NCBI RefSeq assembly: GCF_046244365.1
Contig: NZ_CP176395.1
Location: 7,812,001-7,876,000, forward strand
DNA: 64,000 nt
Reading direction: 5' to 3'
Source: Paenibacillus_V sp046244365
Lineage (GTDB): Bacteria; Bacillota; Bacilli; Paenibacillales; NBRC-103111
Part shown: piece after piece, positions 1-8,075 of the stretch
How positions within the stretch are numbered: position 1 is the first letter of the stretch
How the letters are laid out: each line of letters opens with the position of its first letter
Translations under genes and position numbers: made by a program
The notes under the pieces: model-generated
The model's database searches: none
The model's input: the letters and a program-made list of their open reading frames with translations, nothing else
What the model was told of the DNA's origin: nothing

Positions 1-685
1 GGGAAGTCTCCTCCTCGCGCGTTTTCAGCTCCCCGCTGCGCGCGGTCGCTTTCCAGTGGATGCGCCGCGGCGGATCGCCCTCCGCGTAATCGCGCACCGT
101 CCCGCTCAGCCTTGCATCGCCGGCCGGCGGGAACAGCACGATGCGGCCTTCCTCGTCCCGGTCGCCGCGAACGCGCCAGCGGCGCACGTCGTACGGCCGC
201 GGATAAACGGTCAGCGTTTCCTCCGCAGCGGCGCGCCGCCTTTTATGAATCAGCCCGAACAAATCGCCCGTCACCGCTTCCACCGGCTGCGCCCGGTAGA
301 CGCCGCGGCTCAGCCGCTTCATCGTATACGTGCAGGTGAGCCGGCGGCGAAACCAAGGAAACAGGACGCGGCTGAAGCGGACGCCGTCCGTTCTGCCGTC
401 CGCGCGCCATTCCTCGCGGACGACCAGCCAAACGAGCGGCAGCCAAGAGCGCTGGACTAGCCGCAATGTGACTTGCACGTCGCCGCCGGCGAGCGCGCAG
501 AACTGCGACATCGACCGTTCGGCGCGCAAACCGCGCAAGCTGAGCAGCGGCACGCCGATCGCATACAGCAGCAGCGCGCCGACGCTGTAGACGAGCAGCC
601 ACGCGCTGTATCCGCCCCGCGTCGCGGCAAGGGCGAAGGCGCAGCCCCAGAGAGCGGCCATCAAGGCAAAGGATCCCCATCGCAT
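1..685 (-). CDS. DUF58 domain protein, partial (C-terminus beyond window)
   Basis: The gene reads from ATG 685 off the left edge, about 228 codons. A GGGGG-rich Shine-Dalgarno stretch precedes the start, and the start lies 13 bases after the stop of the MoxR gene. The N-terminus shows two hydrophobic segments (about residues 5-22 and 27-48). The end of the visible part carries the DUF58 signature R-D-Y-x-E-G-D-P-P-R-R-I-H-W-K-A. DUF58 proteins are von Willebrand-A-like membrane proteins normally encoded beside MoxR ATPases and a transglutaminase-like protein, usually linked to envelope functions. The order MoxR-DUF58 fits that operon. The exact role is unknown. The family call is secure from the motif and context. 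Confidence 0.88.
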   Translation of the reverse strand, partial: MRWGSFALMAALWGCAFALAATRGGYSAWLLVYSVGALLLYAIGVPLLSLRGLRAERSMSQFCALAGGDVQVTLRLVQRSWLPLVWLVVREEWRADGRTDGVRFSRVLFPWFRRRLTCTYTMKRLSRGVYRAQPVEAVTGDLFGLIHKRRRAAAEETLTVYPRPYDVRRWRVRGDRDEEGRIVLFPPAGDARLSGTVRDYAEGDPPRRIHWKATARSGELKTREEETS

Positions 686-698
686 GATCGTCCGCCCC

Positions 699-1682
699 CT
701 AACCGTTAGACGCGTTCCGCAGAGCGGGAACGGGCTGCTGCGCGACGATCTGACGCACGATCTGCTCGCCGTTCTTGCCGGTCATGCGGGCGTCGCCCGT
801 CAGCACGAGCCGGTGGGAAAGCGCAGCCACGGCCATCGCTTTAATATCGTCGGGCACGACGAAGCTTCGGCCGCCGACGACCGCCTTCGCTTGCGCCGCC
901 AGCATAAGCGCGAGCGAAGCGCGCGGGCTGGCTCCCAGCTCGACTTCCTTATGCCCGCGCGTCGCGGTCGTCAGCTGCACGATATAGTGGCGCAGCGATT
1001 CGTCCACATGCGTATGCCGCACCTGCCGCTGCAAATCGAGCAGCTCGTCCGCGAGAACGACCGGACGAAGCTGCTCGATCGGGTGCCGCTCCTGCAGCCT
1101 GCCGAGCATGGCCGCCTCCTGCACCGGCTCCGGATAGCCGATCCGAATGCGGAGCAGGAAGCGGTCCAGCTGCGCTTCCGGCAGCCCGAACGTCCCCTCG
1201 TAATCGAGCGGATTTTGCGTCGCCAGCAGCATGAACGGCTCCGGCAGCCGGTACGTCGTCCCGTCTACCGTCACATGCTTTTCCTCCATCGCCTCAAGCA
1301 GCGCCGCCTGCGTCTTGGGCGACGTCCGGTTCAGCTCGTCGGCCAGCACGACGTTGGCGAACAATGGGCCCTGGCGGAATTCGAATTCCCCGCTGCGCCG
1401 GTTGTAGACGGCTACTCCCGTCACATCGGACGGCAGCAGGTCCGGAGTAAATTGGATGCGCTTGAAGCCGCAGTCGACCGTTCGCGCCAAAGCACGTACA
1501 AGCATCGTTTTGCCGACGCCGGGCACATCCTCCAGCAGCAAATGGCCGCCGCAGAGCAAGGCGATCACCGCCTGCTCGATCGCCTCTCTTTTGCCGATCA
1601 TCACTCGTTCCACATTCGCTATGACGCGTTCGATCACGTCCTGCGGCTGCTCAAAACGTATATTGCTCGATCCCGGTGGCAT
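699..1682 (-). CDS. MoxR-family AAA+ ATPase
   Basis: This 327-aa protein is a MoxR-type AAA+ ATPase. Walker A lies at about residues 52-59 (D-V-P-G-V-G-K-T), Walker B at 111-116 (V-V-L-A-D-E) followed by L-N-R, and a sensor-1-like A-T-Q-N-P near 154-158. The length is normal for the family. MoxR ATPases act as chaperone-like remodelling enzymes for the products of neighbouring genes. Here the partner would be the DUF58 protein 13 bases downstream, which indicates an operon. ATG 1682 is preceded by TAGGAGG with good spacing. A short palindrome lies just upstream of that ribosome binding site (see 1700-1716). Confidence 0.93.
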   Translation of the reverse strand: MPPGSSNIRFEQPQDVIERVIANVERVMIGKREAIEQAVIALLCGGHLLLEDVPGVGKTMLVRALARTVDCGFKRIQFTPDLLPSDVTGVAVYNRRSGEFEFRQGPLFANVVLADELNRTSPKTQAALLEAMEEKHVTVDGTTYRLPEPFMLLATQNPLDYEGTFGLPEAQLDRFLLRIRIGYPEPVQEAAMLGRLQERHPIEQLRPVVLADELLDLQRQVRHTHVDESLRHYIVQLTTATRGHKEVELGASPRASLALMLAAQAKAVVGGRSFVVPDDIKAMAVAALSHRLVLTGDARMTGKNGEQIVRQIVAQQPVPALRNASNG

Positions 1683-1699
1683 GTCGGGTAACCTCCTAG

Positions 1700-1716
1700 C
1701 ACGCTATGCTAGCGTG
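1700..1716. promoter_or_regulatory. Palindrome upstream of the MoxR-DUF58 operon
   Basis: The arms CACGCTA and TAGCGTG are perfect complements separated by TGC. The element sits directly upstream of the Shine-Dalgarno sequence of the MoxR gene. It could be an operator or a short 5'-UTR hairpin. No regulator is known for it. Confidence 0.35.
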
Positions 1717-1852
1717 TCTCAACTCTATTACTAGGAAGCTTTCCCATCTCTCTATGATTTTACACACGCGGTTGCGAGAATCGTATATAGGGTCGACTAT
1801 GCGCGCGGCAAGCCTGCTTAACAAAACTCAGCCTTTAAGCATCGAACAAGCT

Positions 1853-3346
1853 TTAACCGGCGGCTCCGTTCAGCCGCGCCCCTGCGAAAGCTTGCTCCGG
1901 ATCGCCGGGCAGCGTAAGCCCTAGTCCGTCCCGTCCGGCCCAAACCGCAACCGTTCGCGACTCCCGCCCAAGCTCGTAGCCGGCGATCCGCCCGCCGAGC
2001 AGCTCGACAGTCGCGCGAAGCGGCACGAAGAGCTCGCCGTTCGCTTCCCGTACATCGGCAAGCGTATGGACGGACGGCTTCCGGTTAACCCCGTATTCGG
2101 TAATCGTCCGCTTCGCCGCATCGTAGACCAGCACGCGCTGACCTAACCGGACGAATGCCTTGCCGGGCCGATCTTCCGTGTAGGAAGCGCCCAGCTTACC
2201 GGCCAACCCGCTCAGCGGCACGGCAAACATGCCCCGGTCGAACGCGTATTGGCCGCCCTCCAGCTTCCACTCGCCGTCCCCGGTCGAGATGATCAGCGGC
2301 ATGCGCGCCTCCAGCTCCCGCAGCGCCATCTCCGCTTCCTCCGCCGCGACCTCCGCTTGATGCTTCAGCTCCGCTTCTTCTTCCCGCTTCTGCCGCTCTT
2401 GAACCGCCTCGTTCGCCGCGCGTTTGCGCTCCGCCGAAACGTTCGCTTCTTCAGATGATTTTACAAACTGCCCATAGCTGACTTCCCTAGTCCATTTGGG
2501 CTTATACAGCGAAAACTGGACGGGCTTCGTCTCCGGGTCGAGCGAGGCGAACTTGACTCCCTTTTCCTTGTAATAACGGATAATGTCAGGCAGCGCCTTG
2601 GCCGTTTCGGCATGCCCCGTTCCGTCATGCATCAGGACGACCGTCTGCGTGCGAATCGGACTGTCCTTGACCGTTCGCACGATTTCGCCGGCGGGCACGC
2701 CCGTCCGCTTCGAATCGCCGCTGTCTACGTTCCAGTCATGCACCTGGTAGCCGGCCGTGTCCAAGTAGTAGAAATAGAAAGGATCGAAATTGGTTGCCGT
2801 CCCGCCCGGAGCTCGGACGAGCGTTGGCCGCACGCCGGCAATTCGCTCCAGCGCGTCCTCCGTCTGCTGCAGCTGCTTCCAAAATACGCGAAAATCGCCG
2901 TACAGCTCCTTGTACACATGGTTGTACGAATGATTGCCGAGGGCATGCCCTTCCTCCAAAATGCGCTTCACCATATCGGGCTGCTGCTCGGCCATCTGCC
3001 CCAGCACGAAGAACGTAGCAGGAACCTCCTCCTCCCGCAATATATCAAGAACCTTAGCCGTGTTCGCGCTAGGTCCGTCATCGAACGTCAAATAGACGGT
3101 AGTCTCCTCGGGAACGAACGCCGCCCGGTTGCCGGCACCGGCCTCCACCCTCCGGCCTGTCGAAAGCTTCTCGTAGATACGGGCAAGCGATTCTTCGCTG
3201 CCTTCCTTCTCGTCCCCTCCCGCATATACCGGTTTTCCGAAACCGAACCATGAAAGCAGCAAGCCGACGCACAAGAGCGTAACAAGCCATTTGCGAATCG
3301 AGAACCCGGCTCCTATGCCGGCGAAAGCGAATGCGTTTTTGATCAT
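1853..3346 (-). CDS. Membrane-anchored polysaccharide deacetylase (NodB domain plus copper amine oxidase N-like domain)
   Basis: The 497-aa protein has an N-terminal membrane segment (about residues 18-36). A NodB carbohydrate esterase 4 domain begins with T-F-D-D-G at 87-91, has the metal-binding H-S-Y-N-H at 139-143 and a later H-D-G motif. An Ala/Glu-rich coiled-coil linker (about 300-345) leads to a C-terminal copper amine oxidase N-terminal-like domain (about 355-490), a common wall-associated module in Paenibacillus. It probably deacetylates peptidoglycan or another surface glycan outside the cell. The start ATG 3346 has a GGAGGGA ribosome binding site. It is transcribed away from the M42 peptidase gene across a spacer with an 18-bp palindrome. 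Confidence 0.9.
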   Translation of the reverse strand: MIKNAFAFAGIGAGFSIRKWLVTLLCVGLLLSWFGFGKPVYAGGDEKEGSEESLARIYEKLSTGRRVEAGAGNRAAFVPEETTVYLTFDDGPSANTAKVLDILREEEVPATFFVLGQMAEQQPDMVKRILEEGHALGNHSYNHVYKELYGDFRVFWKQLQQTEDALERIAGVRPTLVRAPGGTATNFDPFYFYYLDTAGYQVHDWNVDSGDSKRTGVPAGEIVRTVKDSPIRTQTVVLMHDGTGHAETAKALPDIIRYYKEKGVKFASLDPETKPVQFSLYKPKWTREVSYGQFVKSSEEANVSAERKRAANEAVQERQKREEEAELKHQAEVAAEEAEMALRELEARMPLIISTGDGEWKLEGGQYAFDRGMFAVPLSGLAGKLGASYTEDRPGKAFVRLGQRVLVYDAAKRTITEYGVNRKPSVHTLADVREANGELFVPLRATVELLGGRIAGYELGRESRTVAVWAGRDGLGLTLPGDPEQAFAGARLNGAAG

Positions 3347-3469
3347 GCGGACATCCCTCCGAAGGTTATGCTCTTCTCTTCTGGCAATCTGATAGAGTAT
3401 ATGGGAGAATAGACGTCCATATGACAGCGAAAACCGGAGATGCCGGCGGTTTAGTAGACAGGGTTATGC

Positions 3470-3487
3470 GTGTATAATTTTATACAC
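3470..3487. promoter_or_regulatory. 18-bp palindrome in the divergent deacetylase / M42 peptidase spacer
   Basis: GTGTATAATTTTATACAC has 8-bp perfect arms around TT and lies about midway in the roughly 300-bp spacer between the divergent genes. TATAAT inside it could serve as a -10 element, so the site may be an operator over a promoter. Nothing else clear was seen in 3347-3650 except a weak TTGAAT / TATATA pair near 3525-3551. Confidence 0.45.
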
Positions 3488-3650
3488 ATTGCTTATTATT
3501 AAACACATTAAATGCCTCCGCTTCTTGAATGCCCGCCCGTAATGCTATATAGTTAAAAGAGGCTTGCAACCGGTTCCTTTTACCTGCCGCAGCCTTAGAA
3601 CGATAACGATTTCCCTTTGACAAAGCCTGATAAAAAGGAGCGATTTCGAC

Positions 3651-4724
3651 GTGGATTCGATGACATTGATGATGAAAGAGCTTTCCGAGGCGGAAGGCGT
3701 ACCCGGCTTTGAAAAGGAAGTTCGCGCCCATATGCGCAAGCTGATCGAGCCTCTTACCGAAGAGGTGCTGACGGACCGTCTGGGCAGCATTGTCGGACGC
3801 AAAACGGGCGACGCGAACGGACCGCGCATTTTGCTTGCCGGCCATTTGGACGAGGTCGGCTTCATGGTGACGGCCGTAACGCCCAAAGGCTTTATTCGTT
3901 TCCAAAGCCTTGGCGGCTGGTGGCCGCATAACATGCTTTCGCACCGCGTCAAAGTCAAAACGCGCAAAGGCGACCATATCGGCATTATCGGCTCCAAGCC
4001 GCCGCATGCGCTGACGGCCGACGAGCGCGGCAAAGTGATGCAGCTGAAGGACCTCTACATAGACGTAGGCGCCAAAAATGCGGAAGAAGCCGCCGAGATG
4101 GGCATTCGTCCGGGCGACATGATCGTGCCGGTCGCGGATTTCATCACGATGCGCGAAGGCGAGCTATGGGTAGGCAAAGCGCTCGACAACCGTGCGGGCT
4201 GCGCGCTTGCCGTGGAAGTGCTGAAGCGGCTGGAAAACGAAGCCCATCCGAACGTCGTATTCTCCGGCGCTTCGGTGCAGGAGGAAGTCGGCCTTCGCGG
4301 CGCAGGCACGCTGGCCAATCTGGTGAAGCCGGACATCGCGTTCGCGCTGGACGTGGGGCTCGCCTACGACACGCCGGGCTCCGAATCGAATCCGATCACC
4401 TGCAACGTCGGTGACGGCCCTATCATCTCGCTCATGGACGCCTCGATGATTGCGCATAAAGGCTTGCGCGAGCTCGTCATGGATACGGCAACCGAGCTCG
4501 GCATCAAATATCAAGTCGACGCCTTGACCGGCGGCGGCACCGACGGCGGACGCTTCCACGTCCACGGCATCGGCGTGCCTACCCTGTATGTCGGCTTCGC
4601 GACGCGGTACATTCACAGCCACAACGCGATCATGTCCAAAACGGACTTCGATCAAGCCGCAACGATTTTGACCGCCGTCATCAAGAAGCTCGATAACGCC
4701 AAGCTGGCGGAGCTGCTCGAGTAG
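3651..4724 (+). CDS. M42 family metallopeptidase (glutamyl aminopeptidase-like)
   Basis: The 357-aa protein matches the M42 family of dinuclear metal aminopeptidases, which form large tetrahedral cytoplasmic complexes that trim peptides. Visible hallmarks are G-H-L-D-E-V-G-F (metal ligands His65 and Asp67), L-D-N-R-A-G, the V-Q-E-E-V-G-L-R-G catalytic glutamate pair, F-A-L-D-V-G, and the late I-H-S-H-N motif. Length is typical. The start is GTG 3651 with AAAAGGAG 10 bases upstream; ATG 3660 is an alternative. A hairpin terminator follows, so the gene is probably monocistronic. Confidence 0.93.
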   Translation: MDSMTLMMKELSEAEGVPGFEKEVRAHMRKLIEPLTEEVLTDRLGSIVGRKTGDANGPRILLAGHLDEVGFMVTAVTPKGFIRFQSLGGWWPHNMLSHRVKVKTRKGDHIGIIGSKPPHALTADERGKVMQLKDLYIDVGAKNAEEAAEMGIRPGDMIVPVADFITMREGELWVGKALDNRAGCALAVEVLKRLENEAHPNVVFSGASVQEEVGLRGAGTLANLVKPDIAFALDVGLAYDTPGSESNPITCNVGDGPIISLMDASMIAHKGLRELVMDTATELGIKYQVDALTGGGTDGGRFHVHGIGVPTLYVGFATRYIHSHNAIMSKTDFDQAATILTAVIKKLDNAKLAELLE

Positions 4725-4773
4725 CCGAGCCGCTCTTGCGGTTGTACAACCATTACCCTGTTTAGGCAGCAAC

Positions 4774-4818
4774 CAAACATCCCGTTCGCTTTCGACAGCG
4801 AGACGGGATGTTTGTTTT
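4774..4818 (+). terminator. Rho-independent terminator after the M42 peptidase
   Basis: An AAACATCCCGT...CGCT stem pairs with AGCG...ACGGGATGTTT across a six-base loop with a one-base bulge, and is followed by TTGTTTT. Confidence 0.75.
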
Positions 4819-4895
4819 GCGTATGGATGGGATGAATGCGTGAGCGATGCTGTGCAATAGGCGTGAGGCGGGTATAGGCGAGTACCGGGGTTACG

Positions 4896-5206
4896 AGGTG
4901 CCGCTGGTGCCGTGGATGCCGATGGTGCCGTGGGTGCCGATGGTGCCGCTGGTGCCGTGAGTGCCGCTGGTGCCGTGGGTGCCGCTGGTGCCGTGGGTGC
5001 CGCTGGTGCCGCTGGTGCCGCTGGTGCCGCTGGTGCCGCTGGTGCCGTGGGTACCGCTGGTGCCGCTGGTGCCGCTGGTGCCGCTGGTGCCGCTGGTGCC
5101 GCTGGTGCCGCTGGTGCCGCTGGTGCCGCTGGTGCCGCTGGTGCCGCTGGTGCCGCTGGTGCCGTGGGTACCGCTAGTACCGTGGGTGCCACTGGTGCCG
5201 TGTAGG
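4896..5206. repeat. 9-bp tandem repeat array (GCTGGTGCC-type)
   Basis: About 34 units of a 9-bp motif (GCTGGTGCC with GTGGGTGCC, GATGGTGCC and GTGGGTACC variants) run head to tail. The period is a multiple of three, so several frames stay open. These read as Gly-Ala-Ala repeats, Val-Pro-Leu repeats, or Pro-Ala-Ala on the other strand. None has a convincing ribosome binding site plus non-repeat domain, so I treat it as a non-coding minisatellite. Confidence 0.85.
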
Positions 5207-5254
5207 GCGCGAGTTCCACTGAGTTGCGTGTGAGTCGAATACGGCGAGCTCCAA

Positions 5255-5600
5255 CCAGATGCCGTTTTCGAGTAACCTTACTGTAAATCCTACAGCTTAT
5301 TCAAGCAAAATGCCGTTTTCGGTGAACCGTACATGTAAAAACTACAGTTGATTTCTGGATTTCGGGCGAAATATAGAAATATCCTCGAATTTAGATGGAG
5401 GTTTTCCAGTTAGTTGAAGCTGTTTTGGTCAATTCGGCAATTACCTGTATGGTTTCCACTTAACTAGAGTCGCTATGGTCAATTCGGCAATTACCTGTAT
5501 GTTTTCCACTTAGCTTGAGTCGCTTTGGTCAACAAGGCAATTACCTGTATGGTTTCCGCTTAGCTTGAGCCGCTTTGATCAATACGCAATTACCTGTATG
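5255..5600. repeat. Degenerate ~50-bp intergenic repeats with CAATTACCTGTAT core
   Basis: From about 5401 to 5600 a 50-bp unit recurs with its core GGCAATTACCTGTATGG at about 5434, 5484 and 5534 and a shortened copy at about 5584. Each is followed by a TTTCCACTTAGCTTGAGTCG-like stretch. Just before it two related units about 51 bp apart share ATGCCGTTTTCG and a CTACAG motif (5259 and 5310). The reverse complement resembles the CTAACTGGA...CTACAG units at 41100-41345, so this is a dispersed family. No coding sequence was seen in 4820-5709. Confidence 0.8.
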
Positions 5601-5642
5601 TCTCTAGGTTAGCCTCTCCTTGTCACAGCTTCTCTGTTGCTT

Positions 5643-5670
5643 TTGCTTGCCGGATCGCATATGCTATAAC
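5643..5670 (+). promoter_or_regulatory. Likely promoter of the TetR gene
   Basis: TTGCTT and TATAAC are separated by 16 bases. The -10 element overlaps the start of the TetR operator at 5669, which suggests autorepression. Confidence 0.55.
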
Positions 5671-5686
5671 TGACCGAACGTTCAGT
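5669..5686. promoter_or_regulatory. Operator 1 for the TetR-family repressor
   Basis: ACTGACCGAACGTTCAGT is an imperfect palindrome directly upstream of the TetR gene. It differs in one base from the copy at 6586-6603 in front of the MFS gene. Two near-identical sites flanking a regulator and its neighbouring exporter make a self-consistent regulon. Confidence 0.8.
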
Positions 5687-5709
5687 TCAACATCGAGGAG
5701 GATTGCCCA

Positions 5710-6309
5710 ATGCCACGCCGCAAGGAAGAAGCCGAGCATTCCAAACGACTGATTGCCGCCAAAGCCAATGAGCTGTTTTGTCAGAAGGGGTACGCGGCTA
5801 CATCCATGGAAGACATCCGCATGGCTACCGGCATGAGCAAGGGGAGCATCTACTATCATTTCAAAAGCAAGGAAACGCTGTTTCTCCACCTGATCGAGGC
5901 GAATATGCAGGAATGGCTGAATACCTGGAAGGCGCTCGAGCCTACTTTGGCCAGGCCGACCGATAAACTGTACCGGCTTGCGCAGCATTACGTAGAAGAT
6001 TTTCAGAATCCGCTGCTCAAGGCGGCCGAAGAATTTATGGGCAGCCGTTCGTCCGATCCGGCGATCATGGAACAACTGTTAACGCTCACCAAGTCGCACT
6101 ACCCGATATTTCTGCAGCTGCTGACCGAGGGCATGCAGAGCGGAGAATTTCGCGAGGACGATGCCGAGGATTTGATGTATATTCTGTTCGCGCTCATGAG
6201 CGGTCTCGGCGTGGCTTTCTACGACCTTCCTTACGAGAAAATGGGTCCTCTCTACAAAAAAGCCGTCGACGTATTTCTGGAAGGCATCCGCCGTCCCAGC
6301 GGGGACTGA
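5710..6309 (+). CDS. TetR/AcrR family transcriptional repressor
   Basis: The 199-aa protein has a TetR-type helix-turn-helix in the first 55 residues (A-T-S-M-E-D-I, then M-S-K-G-S-I-Y-Y-H-F-K-S-K-E). The rest is a helical ligand-binding domain. ATG 5710 has a GAGGA site. The gene sits behind its own probable operator (5669-5686) and upstream of an MFS transporter carrying the same operator. It probably represses both genes until an exported compound binds it. The ligand cannot be told from sequence. Confidence 0.92.
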   Translation: MPRRKEEAEHSKRLIAAKANELFCQKGYAATSMEDIRMATGMSKGSIYYHFKSKETLFLHLIEANMQEWLNTWKALEPTLARPTDKLYRLAQHYVEDFQNPLLKAAEEFMGSRSSDPAIMEQLLTLTKSHYPIFLQLLTEGMQSGEFREDDAEDLMYILFALMSGLGVAFYDLPYEKMGPLYKKAVDVFLEGIRRPSGD

Positions 6310-6704
6310 GCCGAGCAATTTGATTACCATAGTTATTGTAAATGGCGGAATAGCGCCCTCCAAAGTCCGATTCTCTCCGACATGCCTTTTTACTAGGTAA
6401 TAACGACTCGGCAAGCTGCTATTTCTCTGCACCGCGCGCTGGGGCGACACGTGTTTGCAGTCGACTAACGTTTATTTGCTTAGAACGGCTCGTTAAACGA
6501 TCAATATCTCCCGCTATACCGTATCTGGCTAAAATCGATTCGTGACTCCACTCCTCTCTCGGTTCAATCCTTTTGACGCCCAATAACTGACCGGACGTTC
6601 AGTCGCTGAAATTCATAAGGTACGCCATTTCCCGTGCAACGTCTACTGTCGAGTGTGTCAAGCTCTTATCCGATACCGCCATGCTTAACTTTAGGAGGTC
6701 CTCT
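6310..6704. other. Spacer between the TetR and MFS genes
   Basis: About 395 bases carry no convincing gene. The only clear element is the second TetR operator at 6586-6603. Confidence 0.6.
6586..6603. promoter_or_regulatory. Operator 2 for the TetR-family repressor (upstream of the MFS gene)
   Basis: ACTGACCGGACGTTCAGT matches operator 1 in 17 of 18 positions. It lies about 100 bases upstream of the MFS start codon, so repression of the exporter by the neighbouring TetR protein is likely. Confidence 0.8.
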
Positions 6705-7934
6705 ATGAAGGAATTGTTTCAAAACCGCGTCTTCCGCGTCGTCATCGCCGCCGATCTGCTGCAGCAAATCGCGATCTGGATTCGCAATATCGCGCTTCTG
6801 TTCTACGTGATGGAGCAGACGGGCAGCGATCCGATCGCCGTTTCGCTGCTGACGGTCTTCGAGGAAGCCCCTATTTTCCTTTTCGCCTTCTTCGGCGGTA
6901 CGCTTGCCGACCGGTGGAATCCGAAAAAGGTGCTAATGACCAGCGATATGCTAAGCGCCGCCTCGATCGGGGTCATCATGCTGCTAATTGCCGGAGGCCA
7001 TTGGCAGGCGGTTTTTGCCGCAACGCTCGTATCGGCCATCGTCAGCCAAATTTCGCAGCCGTCCTCCGTCATCATTTTCAAAAAATACGTCCCCGAAGCG
7101 CAGGTTTCCGCCGCCGTCGGCCTCAGCCAAAGCATGATGGCGATGTTCATGATCATCGGACCGATGATCGGCACCCTCGTCTATACGTGGCTGGGCATTA
7201 CGTACTCCCTGCTCTGCTTGTTCGTGCTATTCGCCGCATCGGCGCTCGTCCAGACGCTCCTGCCCAAAATGTCCAAACCGGAGCGTCCTGCGGGCAGCCG
7301 CATTTGGGAGGAAATGAAAGAAGGCTACCGCTATGTTCGCCGCAACCGCAACCTGCTGCTGATCGCCGGCGCTTTCTCTCTGATCGGACTCGGCATCGGG
7401 CTCATTCATCCGCTGGACGTCTACATCGTAACGGAACGGCTTCAGCTGGACAAAGAATCGCTGCAATGGTTTTATGCGCTCTCCGGCGTCGGCATGCTCG
7501 TCGGCGGATTGGCCGCGGCGGCAGTCGCCGAACGACTGAATACCAAACTGGTGCTTTTTGCAGGAATCGTCTTCTTATCGGTTTCTATCGTCATCGAGGC
7601 GCTTTCCGTCTGGATCGCCTTAACCGCCGCCATGCGCCTTATGGTAGGCGTAATGATGGCATTCATGCAGATCGTACTTAGCATGCTGCTCATCAAGCTC
7701 GTTGACGAAGCGTTCGTCGGACGCGCAAACGGGGCGATCAGTCCGCTGATGATCGGCGGCATTCTGGTCGGCTCCGCATTATCCGGCATCGTGCTGAAAG
7801 CGACGACGCTGATCGCGACATTCGGCATTGCGGCCGCGGTCATTTTTGCCGCCGCTTGGTTCTGTCTCGGCCTTACCGTCAGCCACCGCAAGCCGGCGGC
7901 GACCGACGAGGCAGCCGTCCAATCTTCAAGCTGA
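6705..7934 (+). CDS. MFS transporter (exporter, TetR-controlled)
   Basis: This major facilitator protein of about 409 aa has around twelve hydrophobic segments. It also has an A-D-R-W-N-P-K-K-V-like loop after the second segment, typical of the MFS_3 / EntS-like exporter group. I chose ATG 6705 because TAGGAGGT lies five bases upstream. A longer reading from 6681 has no ribosome binding site. The protein sits in the membrane and likely uses the proton gradient to export a small molecule that also induces the TetR repressor. Whether that is a drug, a siderophore or a metabolite is not visible. Confidence 0.9.
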   Translation: MKELFQNRVFRVVIAADLLQQIAIWIRNIALLFYVMEQTGSDPIAVSLLTVFEEAPIFLFAFFGGTLADRWNPKKVLMTSDMLSAASIGVIMLLIAGGHWQAVFAATLVSAIVSQISQPSSVIIFKKYVPEAQVSAAVGLSQSMMAMFMIIGPMIGTLVYTWLGITYSLLCLFVLFAASALVQTLLPKMSKPERPAGSRIWEEMKEGYRYVRRNRNLLLIAGAFSLIGLGIGLIHPLDVYIVTERLQLDKESLQWFYALSGVGMLVGGLAAAAVAERLNTKLVLFAGIVFLSVSIVIEALSVWIALTAAMRLMVGVMMAFMQIVLSMLLIKLVDEAFVGRANGAISPLMIGGILVGSALSGIVLKATTLIATFGIAAAVIFAAAWFCLGLTVSHRKPAATDEAAVQSSS

Positions 7935-8075
7935 CGATGCCGGCTATGGTCGTCCGCCTGCGCTGCACCCGGCTATGGTGAATACACTATCCTGTACTTC
8001 GTCCGCATAAACAAGACGCCGGCAGTCTAGATTGCCGCGTCCGGCGTGCGGGAAACCGGGAGGGATTCATCTGCT

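Noticed and set aside
4912..5205. Collagen-like Gly-Ala-Ala ORF across the 9-bp repeat
   Set aside because: It is entirely repeat, has no ribosome binding site or non-repeat domain, and frames on both strands are equally open.
4164..5219. 351-aa minus-strand Pro/Ala ORF
   Set aside because: It combines the repeat array with the antisense of the M42 gene.
5401..5600. CRISPR-like regular spacing
   Set aside because: Whole units repeat with no unique spacers, and no cas genes are present.
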